This document shows positions 26,676 to 35,681 of a stretch of DNA of 64,000 bases, piece after piece. Source of the DNA: Labedella gwakjiensis (GTDB lineage: Bacteria; Actinomycetota; Actinomycetes; Actinomycetales; Microbacteriaceae). The notes below the pieces were generated by a model. It was not told the origin of the DNA. It ran no database searches and saw only the letters and a program-made list of their open reading frames with translations. Position 1 is the first letter of the stretch. Each line of letters starts with the position of its first letter. Made by a program: the position numbers and the translations under genes. The DNA lies in contig NZ_PYAU01000001.1 of assembly GCF_003014675.1 (NCBI RefSeq), forward strand, positions 806,001 to 870,000, read 5' to 3'.

Positions 26676-27926
26676 CTACTGGCAGACGGCCACATCGGCG
26701 GACTGCTGCTGCATCTGCTCGGCCGACCACGGGAGCGACGGCTCCGGCACCGTGTTGTCGCCAGAGGCGGCAGCGGTGGAGGCATAGGAGGCCAACTCGA
26801 GGGCGAGCGCGCTGACGAGCTGCGTGCGCGCCGTCGACGCGTTGAGCATCACGACGACCGTGAGGCCCGTGGTCGGGTCGCTGAAGGCGGCTGTCGCGAA
26901 TCCGGGGATGTCGCCGAACTGTCCGCGCATCGTGCCGTACTGGTATCCGCCGAAGCCGTAGCTCTGCCAGGTGGGGGTGTCACCACCGAGCGGCACCGTC
27001 TCCCACTGCTTCGTGGCCGTCGCATCGGAGAACGGGGCTCCCGACGCGAACGCCTGCGCGAATCGACGCAGGTCGTCTGCCGTCGTCACCACTCCGCCGG
27101 CCGCCCCGAGCATGGACGGGGAGAGCTCGCTGACGTCACGAGGCGCCGCGCAGTCGCCCCCTACGACCTGGTAGCCGTGCGGAGCGGGGGCGGGGAGCGT
27201 CGTGGTCGACGCGGACGGGAACCGCGACTCGCTCATACCGATCGGATCGAAGACGTACTGGTTGTAGAGGTTCGAGAGCGACGTACCGCCGATGCGCTCG
27301 AGCGCCATCCCGAGCAGCACGTAGCCCGTGTCGTTGCCCGCGTACGCCGAGCCCGGAGCGGCGTCGCCCGAGCGGGCGATGCCGTCGGAGACGAGCTCCT
27401 CGTCGACCCAGGGCCTCGTGGGGTTGTTCACGAAGTCGTTCTGGAAGGTGGCGCGGAAATTGCCGAGTCCCGACGTGCTCTGGCACAACTGCCCCAGAGT
27501 GATCCCCTCGATTCCCACCGTACCGACGTAGTCGCTCACCGGGTCGTCGAGGGCCACGCGGCCGTCGTCCACGAGCCCGAGGAGGACGGTGCAGGTCATG
27601 GCCTTGGTGGTCGCCGCGGCGCGGAAGTGCATGTCGGTGGTCATCGGCTCGTCGCCGCCCACCTCCGTCGTGCCGTACGCCTCGAGGTGGAAGCCGGACC
27701 AGGGAGCCCAGACCCCCACGATCGCGCCGGGAGCCGCCGCGAGGCCCATCGCACGCGTCACCGCGTCGTCGATCTGCGTTGTGACGTCGCTCGGCAGGGC
27801 CGAATCGGCCTGCGACGGGAGCTCGACCGAGGACGAGCGATCGTCCGAGCATCCGGCGAGCACGAGAAGTGCCATTGCGACGGTGGCCGCCACAAGGCGC
27901 CGTCCGACTGTGGATCCGACTCGCAC
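26676..27926 (-). CDS. Beta-lactamase/PBP-fold lipoprotein with degenerate catalytic motifs
   Basis: 416 residues. Lipoprotein signal with lipobox LLVLAGC, then a class C beta-lactamase/DD-peptidase fold (HFRAAATTKAMTCTVLLGLV, DDPVSDYV, NDTGYVLLGMALERIGG, SPSMLGAAGGVVTTADDLRR). The nucleophile motif S-x-x-K reads A-T-T-K, the Y-S-N triad aligns with G-N-D, and the H-x-G loop reads GQFGDIPG. All three classical catalytic elements therefore look lost, suggesting a membrane-anchored binding protein rather than a hydrolase. Monocistronic. Confidence 0.8.
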   Translation of the reverse strand: MRVGSTVGRRLVAATVAMALLVLAGCSDDRSSSVELPSQADSALPSDVTTQIDDAVTRAMGLAAAPGAIVGVWAPWSGFHLEAYGTTEVGGDEPMTTDMHFRAAATTKAMTCTVLLGLVDDGRVALDDPVSDYVGTVGIEGITLGQLCQSTSGLGNFRATFQNDFVNNPTRPWVDEELVSDGIARSGDAAPGSAYAGNDTGYVLLGMALERIGGTSLSNLYNQYVFDPIGMSESRFPSASTTTLPAPAPHGYQVVGGDCAAPRDVSELSPSMLGAAGGVVTTADDLRRFAQAFASGAPFSDATATKQWETVPLGGDTPTWQSYGFGGYQYGTMRGQFGDIPGFATAAFSDPTTGLTVVVMLNASTARTQLVSALALELASYASTAAASGDNTVPEPSLPWSAEQMQQQSADVAVCQ

Positions 27927-28225
27927 GTTGCCTCTTCCCCCGCTTGACTACCCGCACGATTCTACCGGCGGCCCGGCCCTCGAACCGGTGTCGTGACCGC
28001 ACTGTTAGCTCACGCTATGATCCGCGACGCGCCGACCGAGGATGCTATCCCACCGTGGTCCCGCCCGAGTAGGGGACACCGCAATGGGGAGCGGACTGCC
28101 AGGATCGACCAAACCGGCGTACGTCGGCTCACGAACATCAGTCAGCACCACGACACACCGTCGGCACGCACCACAGCACCACCCCCGCGTTCATCCGGAC
28201 GCGGCCGCACCACGGAGGAAACACC
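27927..28225. other. Divergent intergenic region, 299 bp
   Basis: Lies between the beta-lactamase-fold lipoprotein (leftward) and the DUF4383 gene (rightward). Open frames across it have no coding character. The only clear element is the ribosome site GGAGGAAACACC before 28226. The His/Thr-rich translation of the plus strand looks like noise. Confidence 0.5.
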
Positions 28226-28642
28226 ATGCGCACATCAGTGAATCGACTCGTCGCCACCGTCTTCGGCGCGGTCTACCTGCTCGTCGGAATCCTCGGTTTC
28301 ACCGTGAGCGGTGAAGCCGGTTTCATCGCGACCGACGGCGGGCTCCTCCTCGGCCTCTTCGAGGTGAACCCCCTGCACAACATCGCGCACCTCCTGATCG
28401 GGTCGGCTCTCCTCATCGGCGGGCTCTCCGGGGTCGCGGCGGCGAAGACGGTCAACGCGACCGTCGGCGTCATCTACCTCCTGCTCGGAATCGTCGGCTT
28501 CTTCCTCGTGGGCACGGCACTCAACATCCTCGCGCTCAACACGCCGGACCACTTCCTGCACCTCGGAAGCGCGATCATCCTCCTGGGCGCCGGGCTCGGA
28601 GCCGACAAGCGCGCCGGCAGCCCGCGTACCGCGGCCGCGTAG
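28226..28642 (+). CDS. DUF4383 family membrane protein
   Basis: 138 residues with four hydrophobic helices: LVATVFGAVYLLVGILGFTV, LHNIAHLLIGSALLIGGLSG, TVNATVGVIYLLLGIVGFFL, and FLHLGSAIILLGAGLG. The LFEVNPLHNIAHLLIG motif between helices one and two is the DUF4383 hallmark. ATG follows GGAGGAAACACC. Function unknown; stress association is reported for the family in some actinobacteria, but nothing here demonstrates it. Confidence 0.85.
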   Translation: MRTSVNRLVATVFGAVYLLVGILGFTVSGEAGFIATDGGLLLGLFEVNPLHNIAHLLIGSALLIGGLSGVAAAKTVNATVGVIYLLLGIVGFFLVGTALNILALNTPDHFLHLGSAIILLGAGLGADKRAGSPRTAAA

Positions 28643-28657
28643 CTCGGGCGTCGCGCG

Positions 28658-28687
28658 ACCAGCACCAGCACCAGCACCAGCACCAGC
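28658..28687 (+). repeat. Hexanucleotide tandem repeat (ACCAGC)x5
   Basis: Five perfect ACCAGC units directly upstream of the ribosome site AGGAGG (28696-28701) of the next gene. Repeat length changes by slippage could alter mRNA structure near that start. Confidence 0.85.
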
Positions 28688-28712
28688 ATCACGAGAGGAG
28701 GTGGACGGTCCG

Positions 28713-29243
28713 GTGCCCACGAATCTGAACACGCTCGTCGCGGTCGCGACCCTCGGGGCCGGACTCGTCCACCTCGCCGTGGGGGCGGGGTCCCCCCTCC
28801 CCCTCCTCGCCGTGTTCGTCGCCGTCGGCGTCGCAGAGATCGGCTGGGCCGTCGCGGTCCTCCGTCTCGAGCGCGTCCCGGCAGCACGTGTCTTCCTCGG
28901 CGTCCTCCTCCTCCCGCTCACCGTGTGGACCGTCGTCATCGGCGTCGGCGCCGGGTCGAGCCTGCCCCTCGGGCCTCTCGCCGCCGCATCGCTCCTCACC
29001 GTCGCCGTCGCCGTCGTCGTGGTGCTCACCACGGTCCGGTCGGCGCGCACGAACGTGGTTCCGGCGCGGGCCGCCGACGAGGAGCACCCGTGGCGGTTCA
29101 TCGGGACCCTCGCGGCGTCCGCAGCGATCGTCGCGGGGATCGTGACGCCCGCCCTGTCGGGCACCTGGGCCGGCCAGTTCGCCGAGCCGCACGGGTCGCA
29201 CGACGTACCCGGCCTCGACATCGAGGAGCACGCCGGGCACTGA
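28713..29243 (+). CDS. Hypothetical polytopic membrane protein
   Basis: 176 residues with five probable membrane helices (TLVAVATLGAGLVHLAVGA, PLLAVFVAVGVAEIGWAVAV, VFLGVLLLPLTVWTVVIGV, LAAASLLTVAVAVVVVL, FIGTLAASAAIVAGIVTPAL) and a His-containing C-terminal tail (HGSHDVPGLDIEEHAGH) that could bind metal. GTG 28713 is preferred because AGGAGG lies 11 bases upstream; GTG 28701 overlaps that site. Probably co-transcribed with the DUF4383 gene 70 bp upstream. No family recognised with certainty. Confidence 0.65.
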   Translation: MPTNLNTLVAVATLGAGLVHLAVGAGSPLPLLAVFVAVGVAEIGWAVAVLRLERVPAARVFLGVLLLPLTVWTVVIGVGAGSSLPLGPLAAASLLTVAVAVVVVLTTVRSARTNVVPARAADEEHPWRFIGTLAASAAIVAGIVTPALSGTWAGQFAEPHGSHDVPGLDIEEHAGH

Positions 29244-29261
29244 CCCCGACCTCGAGGCGGG

Positions 29262-30569
29262 TCAGTCCTGCGCCTGGGGCCGCGCCTTCCGCACGTCGGC
29301 CATGAACCGCCGCACGTTCTCGTCCACGATGATGTCCGACGGCCGCAACGGCCTCGACAGGTAGAGACCGTCGAGAGACGTGAGTCGAGAGAGCGCCACG
29401 TACGTCTGGCCGGGGCTGAACGCGCGCTGGCCGAGATCGACGATCGCGCTGTCGTACGTCTTGCCCTGGCTCTTGTGGATGGTGACGGCCCAGGCCAACC
29501 GCAACGGGAACTGGGTGAACTCGGCGACGATGTCGCGCTTCAGCTGTTTCGTCGTGGCGGAGTAGCTGTACCGGTAGCGCTCCCACGTGGCGGGCTCGAC
29601 GTCGAACTCCTCACCGTCCACGTCCACGCGCACGTTGCCCTGGATCCGGGTGACGGTGCCGATCGTGCCGTTCACCCAGCGCATGCCGCCCTCCCCCGCC
29701 GTGTCGTTGCGGAGGAACATCACCTGGGCCCCCACCTTGAGCGCGAGCGCCTCCTCCGCGGGGAAGTTGCGCCCGCCGAAGTCGCCGCTCACCTCGGCAT
29801 CGGCCGTGAGCGCGCGTCCCGGCAGCTTGTCGAGCGCGAGCTTGTTGATGCGGGTCACCGCGTCGTTCCGCGAGGCGAGGGTGATGACGCCCTCGTCCGG
29901 CGGGGTGCGGGCGCCCGTCGAGTTGAGGATGCCGGCGATCTCAGCCGTCACCTGCCCGTGGCGCACGGCGTTGAGCATGAAGCGGAAGTCCTCGTCGTGC
30001 TGGCGGTGGATCTCGCGGAGCTCGACGATGCGCAGATCGGCCTGCTGCCAGACCTTGGCGTCGAAGAACCACATCGACCGGTAGGTGTCCTCGAAGTACG
30101 CGCGCTCGTCGCCGTCGCCCGGCACCGGGGCGAGCTGATACGGGTCGCCGAACATCACCACCTGCACGCCGCCGAACGATTCGAGCGGCCGCTGGCGCGC
30201 CTGGCGGAGACTGCGGTCCATCGCGTCCATGAGGTCGGCGTTGACCATGGAGATCTCGTCGATGACGAGGGTCTCGATCGCGTTCAGCAGCTTGCGCAGC
30301 TGCGGGTTCTGATCGATCGGGTGGTCGGCAATCACGCCGATGGGGAGCCGGAACAGCGAATGGATCGTCTGTCCGCCCACGTTGAGGGCCGCCACTCCCG
30401 TCGGCGCGGCGATGACGATCTGCTTCGACGTGTTCCACGACAGGTGGTTGAGGAGCGTCGACTTGCCGGTTCCGGCCCGGCCGGTCACGAAGACATGGTC
30501 CATGGTCGTCTCGATCATGTCGAAGACGTCCTGCTGCTCCGCCGAGAGGGGCACCGTCTCCACGCTCAC
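29262..30569 (-). CDS. PIF1/RecD-like superfamily 1 ATP-dependent DNA helicase
   Basis: 435 residues. Walker A GRAGTGKSTLL, motif Ia APTGVAALNVGGQTIHSLF, Walker B TLVIDEISM, motif III GDPYQLAPV and C-terminal motifs VTIHKSQGKTYD and TYVALSRLTSLDGLYL define a PIF1-like 5'-3' helicase. The short form has no accessory N- or C-terminal domain. Likely role: replication or repair at structured DNA. Stand-alone gene, convergent with the membrane-protein pair. Confidence 0.92.
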   Translation of the reverse strand: MSVETVPLSAEQQDVFDMIETTMDHVFVTGRAGTGKSTLLNHLSWNTSKQIVIAAPTGVAALNVGGQTIHSLFRLPIGVIADHPIDQNPQLRKLLNAIETLVIDEISMVNADLMDAMDRSLRQARQRPLESFGGVQVVMFGDPYQLAPVPGDGDERAYFEDTYRSMWFFDAKVWQQADLRIVELREIHRQHDEDFRFMLNAVRHGQVTAEIAGILNSTGARTPPDEGVITLASRNDAVTRINKLALDKLPGRALTADAEVSGDFGGRNFPAEEALALKVGAQVMFLRNDTAGEGGMRWVNGTIGTVTRIQGNVRVDVDGEEFDVEPATWERYRYSYSATTKQLKRDIVAEFTQFPLRLAWAVTIHKSQGKTYDSAIVDLGQRAFSPGQTYVALSRLTSLDGLYLSRPLRPSDIIVDENVRRFMADVRKARPQAQD

Positions 30570-30640
30570 CCCTCCGTCCGTCGCGCGATCGGCCGCTCCA
30601 CGGCCCCTCAGATCTTAACGCGCGCATCGGACCAGAGTGG

Positions 30641-31651
30641 CTACCGCGCCAGCGCGACCTGCCCTCGCCACCACGGGGTCTCGACGAATCCACGCTTCAG
30701 GTACAGCAACTCCATGTTGGCGCTCCAGCCTTCGACGCCGTCGAGATGGGAGAGCGACTCCGTGATGAAGCGGTACAACTCGGCGACCGACGGCGTGATG
30801 ACCTCGCACAGCAACGCGTTCTCATCGAGCATCGCCGCGAGGTACCGGACGAACGGGTAACGCGCGAGCTCCCGGGCCACCGCGTCCAGTCGCGCGGGCG
30901 CCACCCGCACCGTCATGAGCGTCTCTGCCCCCATCCCGAGTGCGGCAGACGGCACGAGCGTCAGGATGTCGACGCAGCGGGCAGCGCGCATGCGCTCAAA
31001 GCGGCGACGCACGCTCGACTCGTTGAGACCGACCCGGTCGGCGACGTGCTGGAACGTCTCGCGGCCGTCCTCGCGGAGGGCCGCGAGGATCTCGAGGTCG
31101 GCCTCGTCGAAGTGCTCGGGGCTGCACGTCTCGGCCTGCTCCGGTTCGAGCTCCTCCGCCTCGCCCTCGATGCGTTCGCCGTAGAGCTGACGCCCCCAGT
31201 CGAAACTCACCTTGTACACGTGCATGATGAGGTCGCTGCGCCACTGGGCGACGCCGTCGATACCCTGCAGGTCCTCGATCAGCTGCGGGAAGTGGGTGGC
31301 TCCGCCCCGCACGACGAGCTCGGCCATGATGTCGTAGTTGCCGGTCACGACGGTGCAGAACCGCACGTCGCGTTGCGCGATGAGCTGCTCCGCCACGGCC
31401 ATCTGCATACCGGGGCGGCACGTGATGCGGATGAAGAACGAGTCATAGGCGCCGTATGCGCCGAGCGCCGGAACGGCGGCGACACGAACCACACCGGAGG
31501 CGAGCAGCTGCTGGCCGCGACGTGTGACGGTCGCGACCGTTCCCCCGACGGCCTCGGCGATCGCCCGCCACGAGGCGCGCCCGTCTCGCTGCATGGCGAC
31601 GACGATGCGCTTGTCGAGGTCGGTGAGACGGTCGAGGGCGTTGGGGTTCAC
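30641..31651 (-). CDS. Lrp/AsnC-family regulator with two tandem modules
   Basis: 336 residues formed of two AsnC-like units. HTH one is LDKRIVVAMQRDGRASWRAI, with a ligand-binding RAM segment around 75-150 (CTVVTGNYDIMAELVV). HTH two is ADLEILAALREDGRETFQHV, with NESSVRRRFERMR and a second RAM segment. GTG 31651 overlaps the preceding stop (GTGA), so it is the last gene of the leftward peptide operon. It likely senses an amino acid or peptide product and acts on the palindromic promoter at about 38.6 kb. Confidence 0.87.
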   Translation of the reverse strand: MNPNALDRLTDLDKRIVVAMQRDGRASWRAIAEAVGGTVATVTRRGQQLLASGVVRVAAVPALGAYGAYDSFFIRITCRPGMQMAVAEQLIAQRDVRFCTVVTGNYDIMAELVVRGGATHFPQLIEDLQGIDGVAQWRSDLIMHVYKVSFDWGRQLYGERIEGEAEELEPEQAETCSPEHFDEADLEILAALREDGRETFQHVADRVGLNESSVRRRFERMRAARCVDILTLVPSAALGMGAETLMTVRVAPARLDAVARELARYPFVRYLAAMLDENALLCEVITPSVAELYRFITESLSHLDGVEGWSANMELLYLKRGFVETPWWRGQVALAR

Positions 31652-32553
31652 ACGCTCGCCGAGCGGGTCGCCGGGTAGACCTCGTGCAGGAAGCCGCGAA
31701 CGGTCTTCGTCCATTCCTCGGCCTCCTCGATCTGCGGCGAGTGCCCCGAGTGCTCGAAGATCACGAGCCGCGACCCGGGCACCAGGTCGGCGATGGTCTG
31801 GCTACACGATACCGGCGTGATCCAATCGGTCCGCCCCACCGTGATGAGCACGGGGGCCGTGATGGACGGGAGCAGCGGCTTCAGGTCGTAGTTCGGGAGA
31901 TTGGTGGAGAACGCGTAGTTGTGGGCTTCGAACCGGTAGGGAGTGGCCTCGACCTTGCGCTCCGTCGCCTCGGGATCGTAGGTGAAGTCGTAGAGCGGGA
32001 GGATCTCGCGCCAGCAGTCCTTGAGGTCCTCGTCGTCGCGCACGCGCCCCTCGTCGATGCGGTCGAACTTCTCCATGTCGATGGTGACGCGGTCGGAGGC
32101 GAGCGCGTTCTCCCGGGCGAGGTGCGCGTTGCCATTGTCCGGCGAGGTGTCGCGCAGCACGATCGCGGCGACACGGTCCGGGTAGCGGGTCGCGTACTCC
32201 ATCGCCATGAAGCCGCCGTAGGACCCCCCGGCGATCGCGACGGTCTCGGCGCCCGCCCACTCGCGGAGGGCGTCGAGGTCTGCCGCCCACTGTTCGTGGC
32301 TGAAGACACCGGAGCCCTCGCTCTCGCCGCTCCCCCGCGCGTCGAACACGACGACGCGGTACTCGTCGGCGAGGCGGCCGAAGCTCGCGCGCGGCTCGGC
32401 CCGCGACCCGAGCCCCGGCGCACCGTGGTGAGTCAGGATCACGGGGGCGCCCTCCGGTCCCAGCACCTCTACGGCGAGCTCGTTGCCGTTGATGACGACG
32501 CGTTGCGCCTCGCTCGTGGCCTTCGCGAACTCGGCTGAGACGTTCTCGGTCAT
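31648..32553 (-). CDS. Proline iminopeptidase-like alpha/beta hydrolase
   Basis: 301 residues. HHGAPGLG oxyanion loop, nucleophile elbow AIAGGSYGGFMAMEYA with Ser111, GRTDWITPV and HSGHSPQIEE for the Asp and His. GGSYGG resembles S33 proline iminopeptidases. Within an operon of peptide importer, M19 and M24 enzymes it probably releases N-terminal residues from imported peptides, or hydrolyses a related amide. It is 49 bp from the M24 gene and overlaps the regulator gene by 4 bp. Confidence 0.85.
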   Translation of the reverse strand: MTENVSAEFAKATSEAQRVVINGNELAVEVLGPEGAPVILTHHGAPGLGSRAEPRASFGRLADEYRVVVFDARGSGESEGSGVFSHEQWAADLDALREWAGAETVAIAGGSYGGFMAMEYATRYPDRVAAIVLRDTSPDNGNAHLARENALASDRVTIDMEKFDRIDEGRVRDDEDLKDCWREILPLYDFTYDPEATERKVEATPYRFEAHNYAFSTNLPNYDLKPLLPSITAPVLITVGRTDWITPVSCSQTIADLVPGSRLVIFEHSGHSPQIEEAEEWTKTVRGFLHEVYPATRSASV

Positions 32554-32602
32554 GGTGGGTCCTTCCGGTGGGTCGTGCGTGGAACGGTGTGCGATGGAGC
32601 GG

Positions 32603-33802
32603 TCAGACGGGGATCGTGCAGGAAGCGAGGTCGCGGGGGAAGACCGTGAGCGGTTCCGAACCGTCCTCGGTCACGAGCATGCTGTCGCTGATCCGGTACC
32701 CCGCGTGGCCCGGGACGTAGAGACCCGGTTCGTTCGACACGATCATGCCGGGCTCGAGGAGCGTGCGGTCGCCGTCCTCGAGCCAGGGCGGCTCGTGCAT
32801 CCCGAGGCCGATCCCGTGCCCCTGCCGGTGGCGCAGGTACCGCCCGAGACCGGCGTCGCGGATCACGTCGAGGCAACGGGCGTTGCTGTCGGCGCAGCGT
32901 ACGCCCGGCGCGATCGCCCGGGAGCCTTCGGCTTGGGCGAGGCGGACCGTCTCGTGGTAGCGCCGCTGCTCGTCGCTCGGCTCGCCGAGGACGAAGGTGC
33001 GTTCCCCCTCCACGAAGCGACCTCCGACGGCGCATCCGAGGGACAGCATGAACGTGTCTCCCGGTGAGAGCCTGTAGGAGGACGGCAGCCCGTGGGGGAT
33101 CGCCGAATTCGCCCCTGCGTAGACGAGGCCGCCCGCGAGGAACGACACCACGACGACGTCGCGGTGCTCGGCGTACATCGTCCCGATCCCCACGGAACCG
33201 ACGTGCCCGGCGAGCTCCTGCTCGCTCGGCAGTCGGCCGCCGGCTGCGACGGCGTCGGCGACGAGCGCGACCCCCGCCTCGAGCATGCGGTCGGTGATGC
33301 GGGCCGCTTCGCGGTGCAACACGATCTCCTCGGGCAGCTTGATGGCCCGTGCTCGCGTCACGAGTTCGGTCGGTGCCCATTCGACGTCGTCGAACGCGGC
33401 GCTCGCGAGATCGAGTCGGTGATGCGTGACGAGAGTCGTCACGCCGACACGGCCGCGCAGCGGTCCGACCGCCCGGGCGAGGGGCGCGAACGGCGACTCG
33501 AGCCCCGGGTACTCCGCGAACGTGACGATCTCGGCCTGCGCGTGCTGCTCCTCCGCGTGTTGGCGTTCCAGCTCGGGGACGAGCAGGAGGATGCGTCCGT
33601 CGTCGCGCAGGAGGACGGCGACGGGACGCTCGCCGGGGTGGTGGAAGAAGCCGGTCAGGTAGGCGACGTCCTCCGGGTCGTCCGTGAGGATCGCGGAGAG
33701 GCCCTCTGAGGCGAGCGCCGTCTGGACGCGTTCGCGGATGCGGTGGAAGACGGCCGGGTCGAGCCGCTGCTCGAACGGGGCCGCGCGGGTATCAGCGGGC
33801 AT
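32603..33802 (-). CDS. M24-family (Xaa-Pro peptidase/creatinase-like) protein with altered metal ligands
   Basis: 399 residues: an N-terminal creatinase-N domain (about 15-155), then a pita-bread domain with IPHGLPSSYRLSPGDTF, RQGHGIGLGMHEPP, SNEPGLYVPGHAGYRISDSM. Of the five usual metal ligands the first Asp is Ser (LSLG), the second Asp aligns with Glu (EGERTF) and the last Glu is Ser (RISDS); the His and one Glu remain. That pattern is like metal-free creatinase or ectoine-hydrolase relatives, so it may cleave a C-N bond other than Xaa-Pro. ATG overlaps the dppC end by 11 bp. Confidence 0.85.
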   Translation of the reverse strand: MPADTRAAPFEQRLDPAVFHRIRERVQTALASEGLSAILTDDPEDVAYLTGFFHHPGERPVAVLLRDDGRILLLVPELERQHAEEQHAQAEIVTFAEYPGLESPFAPLARAVGPLRGRVGVTTLVTHHRLDLASAAFDDVEWAPTELVTRARAIKLPEEIVLHREAARITDRMLEAGVALVADAVAAGGRLPSEQELAGHVGSVGIGTMYAEHRDVVVVSFLAGGLVYAGANSAIPHGLPSSYRLSPGDTFMLSLGCAVGGRFVEGERTFVLGEPSDEQRRYHETVRLAQAEGSRAIAPGVRCADSNARCLDVIRDAGLGRYLRHRQGHGIGLGMHEPPWLEDGDRTLLEPGMIVSNEPGLYVPGHAGYRISDSMLVTEDGSEPLTVFPRDLASCTIPV

Positions 33803-34694
33803 GATTCCTCGGATTCCGTGCGTCGTTGTACGCGATCGAGAGAAGGGTGGCGGAGAGCACGAGGGCGAGGATCGCGAGCGAGGGGAAGAGCGTGAGCCAC
33901 CACGCGCTCACCATCGCGCCGGACTGCTGCGCCTCGTAGAGGATGCGTCCCCACGACCACGTCGTCGGGTCGCCCAGGCCGAGGAAAGCGAGCCCGGCGG
34001 CGGACAGCACCGCGCGGGACGCCGTGACCACGACCGACACGACGATGACCGGCGTCACCGCCGGGACGACGTGTCGACCGAGGATCCACCCGTGATTCCG
34101 TGTCATCAGCCGCGCGGCGTCGACGTACGGCAGCTTCACGACGGCGAGAGCCTGAGACCTCACGAGGCGGGTGACCTCCGGCCACGAGAACGCCGCGACG
34201 ACGAGGATGATCGTCGAGGTGCTCGGCCCGACGAGTGCGGCGATGAGGATCATGAGCGGGAGCACCGGGAGCGAGAGCGTGAGATCCACGACGACGGAGA
34301 TGATGGTGTCGAGCCGCGGAACGTACGCCCCGATCACGGCGACGACCGTGCCGAAGGCGATCGCGATCGCGGAGGCGGCGAGAGCGACGAGGACGGACTG
34401 CTGGGTCCCCCACACCACCTCCCCGTACACGTCGCGGCCGAGGGAGTCGGTGCCGAAGACGTTGCCGGCGCTCGGCGGACGCAGCACGTCGGAACCGTAG
34501 CCCGCCGGGTACGGGGCGAGGAGCGGGGCCAGCACGCTCACGAGTAGGAGCGCGAGGAGGATGCCGAGCGAGACCATGCCGAGCGGCATGCGGCGGAACG
34601 CCCGCCACGTGGCTCGACTCGCTCGCGTCGCGCCCGTCGCCGCCGGCTCGATCGTGGTGTCGACGAGCGCGGACTCGGGAAGGGGTGCGGTCAT
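33792..34694 (-). CDS. Peptide ABC transporter permease (DppC-like)
   Basis: 300 residues. A cytosolic N-terminus of about 35 residues, then membrane helices beginning MPLGMVSLGILLALLLVSVL; FGTDSLGRDVYGEVVWGTQQ is the DppC signature, and the EAA-type loop reads YVDAARLMTRNHGWILGRHV. It pairs with the DppB-like protein as the importer core. Overlaps dppB by 4 bp upstream and the M24 gene by 11 bp downstream. Confidence 0.94.
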   Translation of the reverse strand: MTAPLPESALVDTTIEPAATGATRASRATWRAFRRMPLGMVSLGILLALLLVSVLAPLLAPYPAGYGSDVLRPPSAGNVFGTDSLGRDVYGEVVWGTQQSVLVALAASAIAIAFGTVVAVIGAYVPRLDTIISVVVDLTLSLPVLPLMILIAALVGPSTSTIILVVAAFSWPEVTRLVRSQALAVVKLPYVDAARLMTRNHGWILGRHVVPAVTPVIVVSVVVTASRAVLSAAGLAFLGLGDPTTWSWGRILYEAQQSGAMVSAWWLTLFPSLAILALVLSATLLSIAYNDARNPRNHAR

Positions 34695-35653
34695 GAGGTC
34701 TTCACTCTCGGGTCGAGGAATCCGTAGGCGATGTCGGTGAGGGTGTTGGCCGCGACGACGGTGACGGCCAGCAGGAGGAAGGCTCCCTGGAGCACCGGGA
34801 AGTCGAGCTGCGTGACGGCCTCGTAGATCCCGCGTCCGATGCCGGGGTAGGCGAACACCGTCTCCGTCAGCACCGCACCGCCGACGAGGAAGCCGAGTTG
34901 CAGGCCGATGAGCGTCGTCGCCGGTAGGAGCGCGTTGCGGAGGGCGTGCTTCCAGAGGATACGGCGTGGAGAGAGGCCGTTCGCCTTCGCGAGCGTCACA
35001 TAGTCGTCGCCGAGGGCGTCGATGAGCGTCGCGCGCATCGTGAGCACGTACGATCCGAGCTGGATGAGCGTGAGCGAGACGGCCGGGAGGACGAGGTGGG
35101 TGAGCACGGACACGTACCACTCGGTTCCGTAGACCCCGTCCGTGTAGGCGCCCCCGATCGGGAACCACCCGAGATTGAGCCCGAAGACGAGGAGGAGGAC
35201 GATGCCGACGCTCGGCACGAAGAGCGACTGACCCGTGACCCCGACGACCTGGACGACGCGGTCGAGGATGCCGCCCTTGTGCGAGGCGGCGAGGACGCCG
35301 AGCGGGATGCCGACCACGACGGTCAGCACGAGCGCGGTCGCCGTGAGCAGGAGCGTCCAGGGCAGCCGCTGCAGGAGCACGTCGAGCACGGGGATCGACT
35401 GTGTGAACGACGTCCCGAGGTCTCCCTGGAGCAGGCGCCCGAGGTAGAGCATGTACTGGGTGAGCAGCGGTTGATCGAGGCCGTACTGCTCGAGGAGAGC
35501 CGCCCGCGTCTCGTCGGTCATGTTCGGACTCGCGACGGCGAGCGCCGGGTCCCCCGGCAGGAGCCGGAGGAGGAGGAAGGTCACGGTCACGGCGAACCAG
35601 ATCGTGAGGATCCCCCGGCCGAATCGGCGAAGGACGAACAGGGCGATGGACAC
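34691..35653 (-). CDS. Peptide ABC transporter permease (DppB-like)
   Basis: 320 residues, six predicted helices. It starts with MSIALFVLRRFGRGILTIWF and carries the DppB/OppB motif RLLPGDPALAV, LLQGDLGTSFTQSIPV, and the loop YVTLAKANGLSPRRILWKHA followed by LRNALLPATT. Inner-membrane channel of a Dpp/Opp-class importer, between the binding protein and DppC genes. Confidence 0.95.
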   Translation of the reverse strand: MSIALFVLRRFGRGILTIWFAVTVTFLLLRLLPGDPALAVASPNMTDETRAALLEQYGLDQPLLTQYMLYLGRLLQGDLGTSFTQSIPVLDVLLQRLPWTLLLTATALVLTVVVGIPLGVLAASHKGGILDRVVQVVGVTGQSLFVPSVGIVLLLVFGLNLGWFPIGGAYTDGVYGTEWYVSVLTHLVLPAVSLTLIQLGSYVLTMRATLIDALGDDYVTLAKANGLSPRRILWKHALRNALLPATTLIGLQLGFLVGGAVLTETVFAYPGIGRGIYEAVTQLDFPVLQGAFLLLAVTVVAANTLTDIAYGFLDPRVKTS

Positions 35654-35681
35654 GCGGGCGACTCTCCTGTCGATCGATGGG

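Noticed and set aside
25359-27947. 862-residue plus-strand open frame
   Set aside because: Antisense to sdaA and the beta-lactamase-fold gene, both with clear motifs.
27993-28241. 82-residue plus-strand frame in the divergent gap
   Set aside because: No ribosome site, low-complexity His/Thr/Arg content, and overlaps the start of the DUF4383 gene.
28658-28687. CRISPR-like array
   Set aside because: Simple contiguous hexamer repeat without spacers.
29475-30860. 461-residue plus-strand open frame
   Set aside because: Antisense to the PIF1-like helicase; no domain or ribosome site.
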